From Pezicula radicicola (taxonomy: Eukaryota > Ascomycota > Leotiomycetes > Helotiales > Dermateaceae), in assembly GCA_003008705.1 (NCBI GenBank), contig PDUO01000007.1, positions 526,123-590,122 on the forward strand: 64,000 bases of DNA, in the 5' to 3' direction. The notes below the pieces were generated by a model, which had not been told where the DNA came from, searched no databases, and saw only the letters and a list, made by a program, of their open reading frames with translations. Position numbers and translations under genes: made by a program. Position 1 is the first letter of the stretch. The number at the start of each line of letters is the position of its first letter. Shown piece after piece: positions 1 through 11,738 of this stretch.

Positions 1-2
1 AT

Positions 3-284
3 GGCACGGTCCGCATTTGGGATATTGAGGTACCAAGTGACCCACACAAGAACAGCGACGGTGAGATCATTGGCACCGGCGGACAGCTGGATGCAACCCG
101 CATCAATGGGACTACTGCAGCTCAACCTGGAGCCTCTACAACTGGTGTGAGTAAGAAGAAGGGCAAGGACACGATGATCACTCCTGATCAAATCAGTGCC
201 TTCCCGACTAAGAAATCACCAGTCTACAAGGTCAAGTTCACGCGAATGAATCTCGTTTTGGCTGGGGGATGCTACCTACCTTGA
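3..284 (+). CDS. TAF5: Probable TFIID subunit TAF5, C-terminal end (partial)
   Basis: The frame opens at the window edge and ends at TGA 282-284, giving 93 residues of a C-terminus. It begins with a WD40 closing signature ([11 protein letters not shown]) and continues through a low-complexity linker to [18 protein letters not shown], just before the stop. In TAF5 the WD40 propeller is C-terminal and the last strand has this kind of sequence; TAF5 is a scaffold of TFIID (and of SAGA in yeasts) in the nucleus. The ATG at position 1 is out of this frame and is not a start. The gene converges on HSP90. The WD40 end is clear; the TAF5 identity rests on the closing motif from memory, and another WD40 protein is possible. 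Confidence 0.68.
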   Translation, partial: GTVRIWDIEVPSDPHKNSDGEIIGTGGQLDATRINGTTAAQPGASTTGVSKKKGKDTMITPDQISAFPTKKSPVYKVKFTRMNLVLAGGCYLP

Positions 285-1167
285 GCCAAGCATGCATGCC
301 GAAGCAAATACACCAAGTCTTAAGGCTCGGATTATCCTGCTATAGTTGAGGGAGTAATGGCCAGAATGATAATTGGGCTATTCATATTTGTGCTTGCAGA
401 TCTTTTTATTTTGCAGGATGGGCGGACGGACGGCGTGGCCGGACCGTCGAAGAATGGAAAACTGACCATCGTCGGTTATCCTTTACAGAGCACACTTGCA
501 TTTATCTTTCTATGATACCATACTACAGCGGGCGACCAGGGAGGGTTTCGTTGGGCTGATTGGCGCGAACATTGAGCTAGTTAGCTTTCAAGAAATCGAA
601 AAGTCCTTTTGCACAATTGTGTTACCTATCTGATTGATGTCCCTCGTGCTTGTATTGATATACTAACTACTAATAGATCCCTCTTGTTATGCCGTGCTGG
701 CAAGCTTACCTTCGTAGAAATAAATGTATTGCTCGTTGAATATGTGAAAGGGGAGGGAAAGGGGGGGTGTTTCTACTCTTCCTCAACCAACGTCTGCACC
801 TATGTGTACTCTAGCATGGAGAGTGTCCATTCAATACCTTTGTAAAGCGACTTGTGTTCGATAATGTTGTCCATAAATTTTGGGGGACAATGATAGCACG
901 GAGATAATCAAACCACAGTCATCACAATCAATGAGAAAGATATTAATTATAGAACATTTTTTATTCTTCTTCGTCTGCTACTATCATGATACATTTTTGT
1001 ATTAAGAAGACGTTGCTGCAAGTTCCGCGATGAGAGAGGCAAAAAAGAACAAACCATCAATCAACCGAGGAACCTAGCAGGCTTTATGCAATGAAGACGA
1101 CCATTCGTGAAACCAACCGATCATACTCCGCAAAACCCAATCCCGCAAAAGACATTTCATATCACAT
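285..1167. other. Intergenic, convergent 3' regions
   Basis: This spacer lies between the stop codons of the TAF5-like gene (+) and HSP90 (-), so it should hold both 3' UTRs. It is AT-rich with T-runs. A 78-codon frame at 609-845 has no recognisable domain. I see no RNA gene or repeat. Confidence 0.5.
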
Positions 1168-3319
1168 CTAGTCAACCTCCTCCATTGCGCTCTCGGCTGG
1201 TGCCTCATCGGCAGCCTCGTCCGCAGCGACCTCCTCAACCTCTGGCTCCTCATCAACGTTCAAACCAAGCGAGACGAGCTTGTGAATGCGCTCAGCAAAT
1301 CCGGCTGGCTCCTCGATGGTGAAACCAGAGACGAGAAGGGAGGTCTCGAAGAGAAGTTGGGTAATGGACTTGACGGTTCGGTCGTTCTCACCGTCAGCCT
1401 CGACCTTCTTCTTGAGCTCCTTGATGATAGGAGACTTAGGTGAGATCTCGAAAGTCTTCTTGGATGACATGTACGAGCTCATTGAGGTATCACGGAGAGC
1501 CTGTGCTTTCATGATACGCTCCATGTTGGCGGACCAACCGAACTGACCAGTGCGGATTGCGCAAGGTGCACCGACCAACTTGTGGCTGACAACAACCTTC
1601 TCAACCTTGTCTCCGAGAACGTTCTTGAGAGCCTTGGCAAGACCCTCAAACTCCTTCTCCTCCTTCTCGCGCTGGGTCTTCTCCTCATCGGTCTCCTCAA
1701 GCTCGAAGTCCTTGGTGATGTCGACAAGCTTCTTACCCTCAAACTCCTTGAGCTGAGTCATAGCGTACTCATCAATGGGGTCAACGAGGAAGAGAACCTC
1801 GAAGTTCTTCTCCTTGAGGGCATCAAGGAAAGGAGACTTCTGCACAGCCTTGAGAGACTCGCCAGTGATGTAGTACATGTTCTTCTGGTGCTCTGGCATG
1901 CGGGTAACGTAATCGGAGAGGGAGGTGATATCATCTCCAGACTTGGTGGAGTTGAATCGGAGAAGCTTGGCAAGAGCACCACGGTTCTGGGAGTCCTCGT
2001 GGATACCGAGCTTGATGTTCTTGCTGAAAGCAGTGTAGAACTTGTCGAACTGTTCCTTGTCCTCAGAGATCTCCTGGAAGAGCTCAAGAACTTTCTTGAC
2101 GATGTTCTTCTTAATAACCTTCATGATCTTGTTTTGTTGGAGAGTCTCACGAGACAGGTTAAGAGGGAGATCCTCAGAGTCGACAACACCCTTGACGAAG
2201 CTCAACCACTCAGGAATGAGATCGGTTGCATCATCAGTGATGAAGACTCGGCGGACATAAAGCTTGATGTTGTTCTTGGTCTTCTTGGTCTCAAAGAGAT
2301 CAAATGGTGCACGCTTTGGTACGAAGAGGATAGCGCGGAATTCGAGTTGACCTTCGACGGAGAAGTGCTTGACAGCAAGGTGGTCCTCCCAGTCATTGGA
2401 CAAAGACTTGTAGAAAGAACCGTATTCCTCTGGGGTGATGTCTGAGGGGTTACGGGTCCAGATTGGCTTCTGCTTGTTGAGCTCCTCCTCTTCAATCTTG
2501 CTCTCCTTAATCTTCTTGGTCTTCTTTTCCTTCTTCTCATCTTCGTCATCAACTTCCTCGATCTTGGCCTTCTTCTCGTCACCCTCCTCCTCCTTGGTCT
2601 CCTCCTCGTCGTCAGGGACCTCGGTCTCAGTCTCCTTCAGGACATGGAGGTAGATGGGGTATGAGATGAATTCAGAGTGCTTCTTGATGACCTCCTTGAT
2701 CTTGGCCTCGTTAAGGTAGTCTGTCTGCTCCTCCTTGAGGTGGAGGATGATCTTAGTACCACGGCCGAGCTGCTCGCCCTCAGTGTCTTGTGTGAGTGTG
2801 AAAGTTCCACCGGCGCTAGACTCCCAGATGTACTGCTCGTCATCGTTGTTCTTGGAGATAACGGTGACTCTGTCTGCAACGAGGTATGCGGAGTAGAAAC
2901 CAACACCAAATTGACCAATCATGGAGATATCAGCACCTGCGGTCAGAGCCTCCATAAATTGCTTGGTGCCTGATCGTGCGATCGTACCAAGGTTGTTGAC
3001 GAGATCCTGTTGAAATTAGCAGAGTTCGGAGACACTTTTTAAGGTGATGATTACTTACAGCCTTGGTCATACCAATACCAGTGTCGCGGATTGTGAGGGT
3101 CTTGTTCTCCTTGTCAGGGATGATGTCGATGCGGAGATCCTTACCAGACTCAAGTTTACTCGAGTCTGAAAGGGCCTCATATCTGATCTTGTCGAGAGCA
3201 TCGGAACAATTGGACACGAGTTCTCTCAGGAAGATCTCCTTATTCGAGTAGACTGTGTTGATGATAAGAGAGAGAAGCTGAGAAATCTCAGCCTGGAACT
3301 CAAAGGTTTCGGCAGGCAT
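1168..3319 (-). CDS. HSP90: Cytosolic heat shock protein 90
   Basis: Exons are 3319..3059 and 3006..1168, with a 52-bp intron (GTAAGT..CAG) between TKA and DLVNN, giving 699 residues. The protein is an ATP-dependent dimeric chaperone of the cytosol. The N-terminal GHKL ATPase has [17 protein letters not shown] with catalytic Glu33, then DTGIGMT (about 79-85) and [13 protein letters not shown]. An acidic/basic charged linker follows, then the middle domain, and the protein ends in MEEVD, the TPR co-chaperone docking peptide that marks the cytosolic form. Length matches fungal Hsp90 (about 700). ATG 3319 gives the conserved [12 protein letters not shown] start. Frames on the opposite strand across the gene are shadows. 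No lesion is seen. Confidence 0.98.
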
Positions 3320-4337
3320 GATTGCGGTTGTAATTCTTCTGGTTCTGCGGCGGTAGACATATTAGCAGATGCACTGAGGACTTGGTATTGTGTGCGAAAG
3401 CTTTGTGAATATGTGCAGATGTTGTTGATACTATTGATGGCGTGTTGAAAGCTTGTTGGAGCTCAAGGCTGAAGCACAAACGGGCCAGGCTGTAGCAGAA
3501 GAAGGAGGGGAATGGAAGGTATTCACACTTACTATGAATCTATTCGAAAGTGGTCTAAATGACTTGTTGTACAGTGCGCAAAGAAGACGAGGATGTGGGA
3601 AGAAGAGTTGGATTGGAGATGATGTGGGATGAAGAAAAAAAGAAAGATGTGTGCAGCAGCTGAAGCTATTATTTACGTTCGGCGCTAGTCTTCGAGGGTC
3701 GCAGAATTGCAGAGAATCGCCCAGAATCTTGAGCAGGGGTACAACGCGGTCAAACAGAACTGCCAGGAACCACCAAGAAGTGCCCGTGAGTTTCGATCGA
3801 GTTGAGAATCTTCTTTCTATGTCTGTTTTTGTTTGCAGAATCAGAATCAAAATCAAAATCAAAATCAAAATCAATGCACTGTAGCAATCAATTGCTACCT
3901 TGAAAATATCCATAGAAGAAATTTGTCACTCATTAGTCCTATTAAAGCTCTTGGGTATGGTGAGCAAAGAAAGCTGGAGAGCTGTTTCATCAATCACGTG
4001 TACCGTGTACAGAGTAAAATGGCGGGGGTTCAGGCTGAGAAAGAGGCAACGACAGCATAGCAACCAACCAAGAAGAGCCTTGATGCTGTGAATTGAGGCG
4101 GGATCCACAAAGGCTTGACTAAAAACTCCAAGTTCTGCAACTATTGCCGGCACAGCAGCACTGACCCGGAGACTATCTCCATAACTTCAATCGTAATTCA
4201 TTGTAAAGTACAGGTCGACTCAAAAGTTTCTGCGATAGAGCATTATCAGTCAGTGGCTGTCAGTCCCCTTTCGAGTACTGAACTGTCCAAATAACCGAAA
4301 CAGCTTACTTTCGTAACAGCCAACTATGCAATGGTCT
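3320..4337. promoter_or_regulatory. HSP90 upstream region
   Basis: This 1-kb spacer lies between the HSP90 start and the stop of the next minus-strand gene, so it should hold the HSP90 promoter and 5' UTR. One paired heat-shock half-site, GAAtcTTC, lies at 3806-3813. Other GAA/TTC triplets are mis-spaced, so no strong multi-unit heat shock element can be claimed. A hexanucleotide repeat lies at 3839-3874. Confidence 0.45.
3839..3874. repeat. (AATCAA)n microsatellite
   Basis: About six head-to-tail copies of a hexamer, AATCAG once and then AATCAA, lie upstream of HSP90. It is a simple sequence repeat without evident function. Confidence 0.9.
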
Positions 4338-5372
4338 CTAATCTAGTCGAGCAATAGCAATGCCCGTCAACATGCCCAGATCAGGAAAGAGAACTTTCTT
4401 GTTCTTCCCATCCAAGTCCGCTCTGTAGACGCCTCCCAGTAAATCTGTAATGTACATTGCCTTCTCTCTCTCATCCAGAGCTAATCCAATGCCCTCATGG
4501 AGCTTGCGTACCAGAATCTCATGCTTCGTCTTCTCTCCCTTCTTAGGGATCTTCGCCCGATTGACCGTATTACCATAAGGAACGCTATGAAGAGTTACAC
4601 AATTTGCTAATCTTGAACTGAAATGGGTTTGATACGTACTCTCCCCTGTCTGTCCAGTATATCCATTGCTCCTTGAGATCCAATTCCAGATCAATCGGTT
4701 CAGGAAGGTTCTCAAAAAGCGTCTCAATTTCCCTCCCATCTGACCCTTCATCTATTCTACACCTCAGAAGCTTCCCCCTCCAACCTTTTGGGGGACCCTT
4801 TTGTGTCCAGTATACATACCCAGCCTCTTCATCAACCTGTATCCCAACACACCACCTCATAAAATCCTTCCTATGCTCCAAAATCTCTACGTCACCATTC
4901 TTCACTAATGTCTCCACATTCCCACCGTCCAGGTCACAGCGCATAACCCGCATACCTTCTCTATCGCACCAATATAGCTTCTTTGCCTTCCCAGCAATCA
5001 CAAGCTGTTTGGGAGTGTGCGTCTTATCGCCCGCGGAGAGGATCGTTACGAGGTTCGAGCCGTCGATGTTGCAGCGCTGGATACTACCCGTGTTTGTCCA
5101 GCCATCAAGACTAGGTTGGCCCATATTAGTGAAGAAGATATAATTGTGTTCGGCCTGTTGAAGACGCTGTCAGCAAGATGGCATGCTTAGGAGTTGGGAA
5201 CTCGTAGCCATCATACATTGATCGCAATTCCGTCAGGATAGTTCTGCAGCCCTGTTACTAAATCACGGCTCTGAGAGCCATCTGAGAGACAGGTAAAGAT
5301 TCGGCCATTGGGGGGTCCTGTTGGATTGTCGGTCTCTCCTTGATCGAGAATGAAGAGATGTGTATTGGCCAT
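4338..5372 (-). CDS. YWTD/NHL-type beta-propeller protein
   Basis: Exons are 5372..5217, 5154..4640 and 4584..4338, with introns of 62 bp (GTATGA..CAG) and 55 bp (GTACGT..TAG). The joins give 305 residues in frame, and the second join restores DRGDVPYGNTVNR. Repeats of the LDL-receptor YWTD type are visible: KKLYWCDREG, GYVYWTQKG, QWIYWTDRG and KAMYITDLLG, each followed by an 'L.G....L' strand, so a single six-bladed propeller is expected. Fungal relatives are annotated only as YWTD-domain or SMP-30/gluconolactonase-like proteins, and substrate and role are unknown. No signal peptide is seen. The start was chosen at MANTHLFILD; an upstream in-frame ATG at 5447 would add 25 residues. Confidence 0.85.
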
Positions 5373-5905
5373 TTCGACGTTGGTAAGGAATTGGGACGAG
5401 AACTGATGGTTAGTGGTTTTGTAGACCTGGTTAGTAGAACATAGCAATTGGGTCTCTTTATACTTTATGTTGCAATTGGGTTTCTTTTTACTTTATGTTG
5501 TAAGATGATGGAATGCTGTCGGGTACCATACGAGTACACCAAAGCAAGATAGGCCGCCTCATGCAGCTCGGTTAACTTACTTCACTCCACCTCTTAAGAC
5601 GTAACGACACGCCCAGCTACTAACAATGACGGCGCGACCATCATAGGTGTGTCTAAGAAAGCAAAGCTTGCTGCAGATAATTCTAAAAGACACTTCGATG
5701 TTTCTTCGTCCCATATACTGAGTTGGATAAAGATAAAGGCCATGATACCGAGGCTGGTAAGTCAACTTTATTAAAGCTACCGTCATTCCTCATTCGATGT
5801 GTTGTTACTTTCACCAATAATGAGCCAGACTAATCAGGAACCAATCCGAGGTCTATGGTGAAATTGACCAATGACTCTCGAGTGGCTCTGAGACTGTTAA
5901 AGAAG

Positions 5906-5997
5906 TACCGTACGAATTGGTTTATAGGACATCATTTTAATTAGGACAAGTAAGTTACCCAAATCAGAATGATATCTCATAAAACCAATTCGTACAG
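5906..5997. mobile_element. MITE-like element, copy A
   Basis: A 92-bp element is bounded by inverted repeats of about 30 bp. The left end reads ACCGTACGAATTGGTTTATA, and the right end, reverse-complemented, reads CTGTACGAATTGGTTTTATG; both continue into ATCATT. The core holds AAGTAAGTTACCC, which is GGGTAACTTACTT on the other strand and is shared with copies at 12.2, 21.1 and 60.5 kb. There is no coding capacity, so it is non-autonomous. The target duplication is unclear. Confidence 0.75.
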
Positions 5998-6426
5998 GAG
6001 AGCAACAGAAAGAAGAGTAGAAAAACAACAGCTCTTAATCAGTGCCGTGAATTTAGACGAAAAGGTGGGTATAAATATACAACGCCAGACAGAGTCTTTT
6101 GACGTCCAAGCGGCCGCGGGATTGTGAATGAAAAATCCCAACATCTCCCGATAAGCGTTAAAAGCACTTTCGAGTTTCGACTCGGCGATGACGCCTTTCA
6201 ATTTATTACTCAATGAAATTCTATGTGGCAAGATTAATTGCAAGATTGAGGTAGCATGCCGTTCCGGTCTACGGCAACGTCTGCTATTATGCATGGGTTG
6301 ATCCAAGCCTTATCAAAATCTGCACCAAAGGTTGTAAACCGGGTAGGAGGTATTCCTCTCTTACCTCTATAAGTATATACATGTTTACACCTGCCTTTTA
6401 TTTTTCTCTCCTTTTCCATCTTTCTT

Positions 6427-7742
6427 TTGTGCCATTTGCTCAATCTCCTTAAAATATCCTCACAAATTCTCTCACCGACAGAAATCCTTTCAGAACCACT
6501 CACGTTTCCATGCGGACTCGTACTTCCCAATCGTCTAGTTAAATGTCCTATGCAAGAGACGTTAGCAGAAGCACCTCTATTCAACCCCCCGGTTGAGAAG
6601 TTAAAAATCTTTATGGACAATGGGCTAATGCAAACTATGGACTTATCATCACAGGACAAATACAGATTGATATTCGCTGTATGTGTATTGCCAGACACTC
6701 AAGCGCTATATATATCTAACTAGTTTAGTTCTCTCGATGCTGATGCACTGTCCTCTCCTCATCTAGATCTATGGGAGCAATGGGCTGAAATTTCACAATC
6801 CGCCGGGACACCATGTATTGTGCAGCTTGCCCATCCAGGACGAATTTCATCTGCAGGTGCGGGAAACCAACCTTCAGATATGGCAGGACTGTGTCCCTCA
6901 TCTGTACCCGTAACCATAGGCGATACGTGGCTAGATAAGCTAGCAGTATCAAAGTTGCTTGGAACACCAAAGCCATAACACTTCCACAAATTAATGCTGC
7001 CGTCGAAGATTAGAAGGGAGGTGCACTTGTAGCAAAAGCTGCAGGTTTCAAAGGGATTCAACTACATGGCGCTCATGGAATTTTGCTAAGCCAATTCTTA
7101 AGTCCTCATACTAATAGGAGGACGGACGATTATGGTGGAAGCTTAGAGGGACGAATAAAGTTGATGAAACGCCTAGTAACCGAAATCCGTGCAGAATGTC
7201 CAGCACCATTCTGCTTAAGCGTCAAGCTCAACTCGGGAGATTACATGTCCAAAGATGCAGGAGGTTTGTCTCAAGACGAAGCCCTTGGTCAAGTCCATTG
7301 GCTGGTGACATGTGGCATGGTTGATTTTGTCGAGATTAGTGGAGGTAATGCTGAACAGAAGAGTTCAGGTCTTCACAACCGTTTTGGCAAGCAATCATTA
7401 CGCGTAGCGCCCAAGATTAAAGAGTCAAGGCGGATTCGTGAGGTTTATTTTACTGAATTCGCTGAACGGGTTGCACAAATTCCAGGCCAAAAAAAGTCCT
7501 GTTCTATCGAGGGCTGGTATGACGGATGCTCTTAAGTCGGGTGCTTGCGATATGATCGGTTTAGGTGCACGGCTGTTCTCGATCCAGATATTCCTAAATG
7601 CCTGCTCTTGAATACCGCACCCACGGATGACGAGGCACTGGCGAGGCCTCATATTGTTAAGGGACAGTGGTGTAGTGCTACGGTGGCTCTTCGAAGGGTT
7701 TTGGAGACTTGTGGATTTTCAAAGGTCGAGAAGATGGGCTAA
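6427..7742 (+). pseudogene. Decayed NADH:flavin oxidoreductase (Old Yellow Enzyme type)
   Basis: Family blocks appear in order but in different frames: LTFPCGLVLPNRLVKCPM, YGQWANANYGLIITGQIQ, CIVQLAHPGRISSAG, FKGIQLHGAHGILLSQFLSP, NRRTDDYGGSLEGR, KQSLRVAPKIKES and VLDPDIPKCLLL. An intron fits 6678-6725 (GTATGT..CTAACTAG). Lesions seen are frameshifts near 6605, 6973, 7490 and 7565, plus an in-frame TAG at 7011-7013. OYE-family enzymes use FMN and NAD(P)H to reduce activated alkenes, often in secondary metabolism. The FMN-barrel motifs are still readable, so decay is fairly recent. It is a clear pseudogene, and the original substrate cannot be inferred. Confidence 0.9.
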
Positions 7743-8574
7743 GTCGTTTCACGATAGTAAGCCAAGTAAGTCTATCATTTTGTTTATATGCGTTACCTCT
7801 ATACATACAGCTTAGTTTACTTGTCCTCCTACTAGACAATTTCCATTTTTATTTGACATAATTTCACAAGTCTGAAAGTTGCCAAGGGTATACATATATT
7901 CTTCGAATTAATTTCAAAAAGAAACCTCTACATCCGGAACTCCTTTATAGTTTGTACACTTCCGTGCCGTAAATACGCATCTCGTAACACAACTAGCCGA
8001 CCGCCACCAAAACTTCAAAAGCGAGCATGCTTCCTGCCAAGACTAGCTACTCCCCCAGAAAAGGGGTCTAGACTCCCACGTGGGAAATGCTAACAAGATG
8101 AAATACGAGCTGCCAAGCTCGAAAAGGAATGAGATTGCATGATTTTTTGAACAGAAGAGCACGAGCGAGAGTTTGGTCTTTGTTCGGATTCACTTACAAT
8201 GGGTTTTTAAGAAGATGGAGTTTTTGGCCAAGGCTCAAGGAGCACTCTGACAGCGAGCTAAGCGAAGGCTGAGGTGAGATAGCTCGGATAGGTGGGGGAT
8301 CTCCACAATTGCTACTCTGAATAATCGGTACCAAAAAGCAAACAAGCCAAAAGAGAAATTCGGGGTACTATTTGGGTGTGGCTGATAATTAAAATACCCG
8401 TCGGGTATCCAAGCTCTTTCCTAAAGGGGGTCCAGTCTCACGAAGTATGTCACCTCTCAATATTTAAATACCAACCAGTGTCCCCTCCCCCGCACTCCAT
8501 TACCCTTTTCCCGTCTCTCTTCTGCTTCTTCCTCTCTCACTCTTTTCTTCTTGTTTTTGTTTTACAGGGAAATC
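7743..8574. other. Intergenic, probable promoter of the small membrane gene
   Basis: The region is AT-rich, then strongly pyrimidine-rich at 8475-8570 (CT tract), as in promoters and 5' UTRs of well-expressed fungal genes. A T-rich stretch ending TTTTACAG (to 8567) just before the ATG looks like the acceptor of a 5' UTR intron. Confidence 0.4.
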
Positions 8575-8855
8575 ATGTTTAAAGAAGTCGTTATCTCTAT
8601 TGCTATAATTCTTGGTTTTATTATCAACTTCTTCTTTGTCGAGCATCCGAATACCAAAACTTATACCGTCGCCTTCTTAATCGCTCTGTTGGCTATGTCG
8701 CCTTTCTTGTTGATTTGGAGGTATTGGAATCCTGCGAGAGTGAGTCCTGCTGGTGGAAATGTGAGTTATGGAAACAGGGGGTGCGGGTACTGTTGGATGC
8801 TAATTTTCAAAAGGCTTTACATGATGGTGGCGAGGCGGGGAGTGTGAATACATGA
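8575..8855 (+). CDS. Small two-helix membrane protein
   Basis: Exons are 8575..8760 and 8814..8855, with a 53-bp intron (GTGAGT..GCTAAT..AAAAG), giving 75 residues. Two hydrophobic helices dominate: roughly 5-22 (VVISIAIILGFIINFFF) and 32-50 (TVAFLIALLAMSPFLLIW). A short polar tail follows, in which the splice produces GNALHDGGEAGS. Without splicing the frame would run to 8847 with a Cys-rich tail. The first helix could also be read as a signal anchor. I do not recognise the family. A CT-rich leader upstream supports expression, but it is short and supported only by composition and splice signals. Confidence 0.5.
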
Positions 8856-8952
8856 GCATCGGTTATACGGGTTGTAGAATATTGGACACTATTTCTTGGC
8901 TTGCCAGTTGTGGTTGAAAGAATGTTGGAGCTTCGATTGCTTTGGTTGACCA

Positions 8953-11738
8953 TCAAGTATCCCACAACTGCCATGTCATAACCGCCAAAGTCACCACCGA
9001 AGTGACATAAGCCGCCACACCAAACGCACCTTGGATATCTTTCTTCAGAATAATCCAAGTGATCGCAAACCCGAAACCTATGATCATCGATAATATAAAG
9101 AGGACAGTCACAGCCAGGGATTTATTCATAGTTTCATTGAAGTGAAGACCCCATCCTGGATTGCCGTCTAAGTTGTTCTGTTGGAATTTCAATGGCCTGT
9201 TTCTCTTCTTGGGTATATGCCTCAGATAAAAGTCTGTGTTTGTGGGTCGGGCCGTGCAGTTGCTGAAGAGATGCATCATTTGCTGTGGACCGATTGGAGG
9301 AAGTTTTTTGGGTGGTGCTGGAGTGAACTCGTACTCTGTTGGTGTTGGAGGTACTTTATCAGGAACTATGTTATCCACCTCGTCGTCCGGAAGAGCTTCG
9401 AACTGGAACAATGTTAGCAAGGGGGCTGGGTTGGGGAACTAGACACAAAATTTCCCAGGTTTGACTTGAACATACTTCGACGAATTGGATGCTTCTCAGC
9501 TTGTAGAGTAGTCTTTCTCTCCAACTTCGTTGATTGTAGTAAGTGCATCTTAGAGTTTCAAAAAATGTCGCATCTGTAAAATCCTTCTGTTCTTTATCCT
9601 TACAAACATGCAAGGCCTCCAGTTTTGTAGCATATGGATGTTTCTTCAGGCAGACATGTAGCCAACGACATCCATTTTCTGGTGCTAAGCTGCAAAGCGG
9701 GATGATTGATGTAGTTGTACTTGGCTTGGAAAAAAGAGGAAGCGATGGTGCGCGTAGTCGAGAGAGTCTTTTTCGAGCTCCACTGAAGCCATTCTGTACA
9801 CTCAATCTAAGTTGAGATACTTGTCCCCCAGCTTGGTTTGAGATACGAGCATGTGAAATTAAGCCAGCATTTACCAATTCTGATGCAAATTGGGCGACTG
9901 CTCCACCCTCGAGCTCCTCAAAGTCATCGTATGACTCGTGGCCGCATCGCTGAATAGAAGTCAGTAGTTTGATTATGAATTTTGAGAATATGCTAACAGG
10001 TTTCCGGCTAACTTACACAAGTCCATTCTAAGTGACGAACGCCCTGTGACACTCTTGCTTGCGTATCTCTCTTGAAGATTGTTGCCACTAAGTCTAACAG
10101 CGTACCCCTCCTGGTTTCTAAGCTAGAAAAGAGACACGCAAAGTCTTGTTGTTTAATGAGCATAGGCTGTTGATGCGTAGCCTTAGTTTCTTTTTCATTA
10201 AATGCCGTTTCCAATTTGTGTTCATCCACGCTTGGGCTCTCGGCTTCTAGGGGGTAGATGAAAAGCCTCAAGTTCTCCTGAAAAGACCTAAAAGCATTTG
10301 AAAATAGAATGAAGTTTTCAAGATGTTCAAGACTTGTAGGAGTATCCTGAATCTCATTTTCAAAATCACTATCGTCGTCATCGTCTGAATCTGCTTCTGG
10401 GAGGAGAGATTTATGGATGGCGATCGGGAGGCTACGGTTCGAATTTTCTCGCAATTTGCCGCAAACAACATGGGCAGAATTGCGTGCCCTGGCTTGGACG
10501 AACCGAGCTGCTGCCTTTTCTTGAGGAGTTGTGGCTTCTTTGTGTAACTCGATGGCGAACGCCTTTAGTAAACGGCGAACGTTACGCTCAAGCCTTTCAA
10601 TGGTCATTATTTCAGCCGCTTGCCGTAGAAGACTTTCAACTGTTGACTTTTCCAATAGCACTTCAACTAGCCTGATTGCGGCATTTTCTGGAACCATGAT
10701 TGAAGTAAGTGATGATAAGGAGGAGCGAGATGCAAAGCTAGCTATGCTTAGAATACTGGGAGCCTCTGAAAGGTCCGAACACGCTGAACTAGAACAACTC
10801 GATCTCCGGTGCGATGGAGACAGTTCGATAGGAAGCGTTTCCAGACTTGAATCATAAACTTTCTGAGGGTCTCTGTCATGAGCGCCTGGTACCCCAGGCC
10901 TAGAACGCGTCCTGCCTGCTGCTTCTCTTTCCATCTTTTCAATTTCTATTCTTGCGCTCTTATCTGCTTTGTACCCGCTGGTACCGCACCCCTCTCCAAT
11001 GCCTCCATCATCCTCGCTTGGCATGGGGAGTTTCACCTGTGCTGTAGCAGTGCGATGAAACTCAAATATGTTGGGTTTATGACTGCCATTCGCCAGTTTT
11101 TGAAGCGTATCCCAAGACTGTGGACTTGCCTCATTATCTACATCGTAATCGTCGACAATTTCCTCACAGCTCTCTGGCTCTTCGAGCTCGTCTATTCGTG
11201 GCGTTAGGACGTCAAAGATATCTGTCTTTCTTCGGAGTCGTCGTGAAGTCGAGCCAGCCTTATCCGCATCTAACTGTGGTGCAACTAATTCCTCTTCATC
11301 TGTGTTACTACCGATACTCTGAATAATAGTTCGCTTTCGTACACTGCTTGAACTCCCGACATTCCTGCGCTTCTCTGCTCGCATGGCTTCTACCCATGCT
11401 TCACGTGCTGCCTCTGAGTCCATTTCGGCTTCTTCCTTGTAGGCAAGGTTGATTCCAGCGCCAGAATCACCTCTGTGAATGCCCGCTCCTGCTTGGCTTT
11501 TAGGCGATTTGACCATTGCCCACTCTTCACTGACACTTCCCTTGTGACTTATGAGAATGCGTGCTGCGTTGATTTCTCCACTTTGGCGACCAATTGCTTG
11601 TCCAACACGATGAAATTTGATAATATGCTTTCTAGACGATCGTGAATCATCAGACTCGGCGTCCTCATATTGGTATGGCCGTATAATATCCTCATCATTG
11701 CCATTATAATCTTCGATTTCGAAGTCGCTTTCAGTCAT
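8953..11738 (-). CDS. Conserved fungal protein of unknown function, C-terminal TM pair
   Basis: Exons are 11738..10017, 9949..9476 and 9402..8953, with introns of 67 and 73 bp in phase 0, giving 881 residues. The N-terminal 350 or so residues are acidic and low-complexity, then a helical region (VVLLEKSTVESLLRQAAEI). The second exon opens with RCGHESYDDFEELEGGAV. The third has IPPIG-like and MHLF motifs, RHIPKK, a GWGLHFNE block, and two C-terminal hydrophobic helices around QGAFGVAAYVTS. I know this C-terminal block (CGH..YDDF, MHLF, RIPKK, GDIQGAFGIA) from many uncharacterised filamentous-fungal proteins; no function is established. An 81-nt stretch after ASEL (9876-9796) could be an extra intron but stays open and was kept. 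Confidence 0.75.

Noticed and set aside
1582..2445. 287-codon open frame antisense to HSP90
   Set aside because: It is the complement of strongly biased HSP90 codons (Leu/Glu/Lys-rich), with no domain or splice signals of its own.
3431..3913. 160-codon minus-strand frame upstream of HSP90
   Set aside because: Its hydrophobic Leu/Ile run comes from the (AATCAA)n microsatellite; the rest looks like leader sequence.
9796..9876. 81-nt GT..AG segment that could be an intron in the 881-aa gene
   Set aside because: Its length is a multiple of three, it has no stop and its residues fit the surrounding style, so I kept it as coding; RNA evidence could reverse this.
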